From assembly GCA_007571185.1 (NCBI GenBank), contig RKRX01000072.1:1-6666 (forward strand): a stretch of DNA of 6,666 nucleotides, read 5' to 3'. A program made the position numbers and the translations under genes. Of the stretch, positions 5,967 to 6,666 are shown one piece after another. This DNA is from Oceanicaulis sp. (GTDB lineage: Bacteria > Pseudomonadota > Alphaproteobacteria > Caulobacterales > Maricaulaceae). The notes under the pieces are model-generated. The model was not told the origin of the DNA. It made no database searches and saw nothing but the letters and a program-made list of their open reading frames with translations. Numbering within the stretch: the first letter of the stretch is position 1; each line of letters begins with the position of its first letter.

Positions 5967-6666
5967 CTATTGAGCTTTGGCGGCGTCTTTGTTCGGGGTT
6001 TCGGCTTCTACAGCCGACTCAGCAGCATCGCCTTCCGCCGTAGCTTCGCTCTCTTGCTCTGCAGCTTCATCAGCCTGCGCCACAGCTTCACCCTCTTCCA
6101 CTACAGTTTCATCAGCTTGTGACGCAGTTCCACTCGCTGCTCCTACAGCCTCATCGACCTGCACCGCAGTTTCATTCTTTCCCATACCTAGGGCCAGATC
6201 ATCCGGCAAATCGGCCTCGCCCAGATCTATGCCCAGAGCGGCCTGGCTGTCAGCGATACCGTCCAGAACAGCGTCGGCTATCAAGTCGCAGTATAACGAC
6301 AAAGCACGAGAGGCATCGTCATTGCCCGGAATCGGGAAATCAATCAGATCAGGGGCGCAATTGGTATCTACGATTGCGACGACCGGAATGCTCAGACGCC
6401 TGGCTTCCTGGATTGCGATAGATTCCTTGTTGGTGTCAATCACGAACATCAAATCCGGCGTGCCGCCCATTTCCTTGATACCCCCCAAAGAGCGCTCAAG
6501 CTTTTCACGCTCGCGGGTAAGCATCAAAACTTCCTTCTTGGTCAAACCTTGCGGGCCGCCTTCAGCATCCAGCAGAGTTTCCAACTTGCGTAGACGGGCG
6601 ATGGAATTGGAAATGGTGTGCCAGTTGGTCAGGGTGCCGCCTAGCCAACGATGATTCATATAATAC
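5967..6666 (-). CDS. rpsB: 30S ribosomal protein S2, 3' part (start lies outside the window)
   Basis: S2 is a structural protein of the small ribosomal subunit that binds late in assembly and is needed for S1 association. The visible part begins in the family block [15 protein letters not shown], whose usual form is [15 protein letters not shown]. The Met at 6659 is therefore internal and not a start; roughly 90 N-terminal residues are missing. Further S2 hallmarks follow, counting from that Met: [21 protein letters not shown] (59-79), the AIQEA block (82-86), and [25 protein letters not shown] (92-116). The globular S2 fold ends near residue 145. After it comes an acidic Ala/Glu/Asp-rich, low-complexity tail of about 75 residues ending in KDAAKAQ, which is absent from the 241-residue E. 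coli protein but common in form among alphaproteobacteria. The tail contains a 14-residue repeat listed separately. Stop is TAG; tsf follows after 33 nt. The rpsB leader, where S2 autoregulation would act, is outside the window. Confidence 0.97.
   Translation of the reverse strand, partial: YYMNHRWLGGTLTNWHTISNSIARLRKLETLLDAEGGPQGLTKKEVLMLTREREKLERSLGGIKEMGGTPDLMFVIDTNKESIAIQEARRLSIPVVAIVDTNCAPDLIDFPIPGNDDASRALSLYCDLIADAVLDGIADSQAALGIDLGEADLPDDLALGMGKNETAVQVDEAVGAASGTASQADETVVEEGEAVAQADEAAEQESEATAEGDAAESAVEAETPNKDAAKAQ
6039..6164 (-). repeat. Three tandem 14-residue (42-bp) repeats in the acidic tail of S2
   Basis: Inside the S2 tail the motif [21 protein letters not shown] recurs at exact 14-residue spacing. 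The units run 6164-6123, 6122-6081 and 6080-6039. The DNA also repeats: the complementary strand shows related blocks such as cagcttcatcagcctg, cagtttcatcagcttg and cagcctcatcgacctg at 42-bp spacing. The first half of each unit is best conserved; the second half diverges. This looks like in-frame tandem duplication followed by drift in a disordered acidic tail. No function is inferred. Confidence 0.75.

Noticed and set aside
6039..6164. A CRISPR-like or non-coding repeat array.
   Set aside because: The 42-bp units are in frame, degenerate and lack spacers; they are part of the S2 coding tail.
5967..6659. A complete 230-residue rpsB starting at the Met at 6659.
   Set aside because: The frame continues upstream to the window edge as ...[10 protein letters not shown], and this Met sits at the conserved Val of the S2 block YYVNHRWLGG, so it is internal.

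Overview
The window is a stretch of a conserved bacterial housekeeping cluster, read entirely from the minus strand. In transcription order (high to low coordinates) it holds rpsB (3' part only), tsf, pyrH, frr, uppS, cdsA, dxr and the 5' part of rseP. Every protein carries the hallmark motifs of its family, and I see no mobile element, RNA gene, CRISPR array or foreign insertion. The gene order points to an alphaproteobacterium: uppS-cdsA-dxr-rseP is the arrangement I associate with that class, whereas in E. coli dxr lies between frr and uppS. The long acidic Ala/Glu-rich tail on ribosomal protein S2 and the Gram-negative-type UMP kinase agree with this. I cannot name a genus from sequence alone.

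Layout. Positions 6666-5967 hold the last ~232 codons of rpsB. Then come tsf (5933-4992), an 84-nt gap with inverted repeats, pyrH (4907-4137, GTG start), frr (4108-3551), uppS (3510-2791), cdsA (2798-1941, overlapping uppS by 8 nt), dxr (1944-763, overlapping cdsA by 4 nt as ATGA) and rseP (732 to the window edge). The other gaps are 28-40 nt, so the set is probably one operon or two closely coupled ones. The tsf-pyrH gap is the only spacer long enough for a regulatory or processing element. No stretch over 300 nt lacks a gene.

How the genes work together. The first half serves translation and nucleotide supply: S2 and EF-Ts for ribosomes and elongation, UMP kinase for pyrimidine nucleotides, and RRF for ribosome recycling. 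The second half serves the envelope. Dxr commits carbon to the MEP isoprenoid pathway, UppS condenses isoprenoid units into undecaprenyl diphosphate (the peptidoglycan and glycan carrier lipid), CdsA makes CDP-diacylglycerol for phospholipids, and RseP is the intramembrane site-2 protease of envelope signalling. Grouping them ties ribosome capacity to membrane and wall growth.

No new biological system is evident. The points most worth a second look are the alternative pairings in the tsf-pyrH gap, a three-unit 14-residue repeat in the S2 tail, and a dnaX-like slippery heptamer in frr. All three are modest signals.
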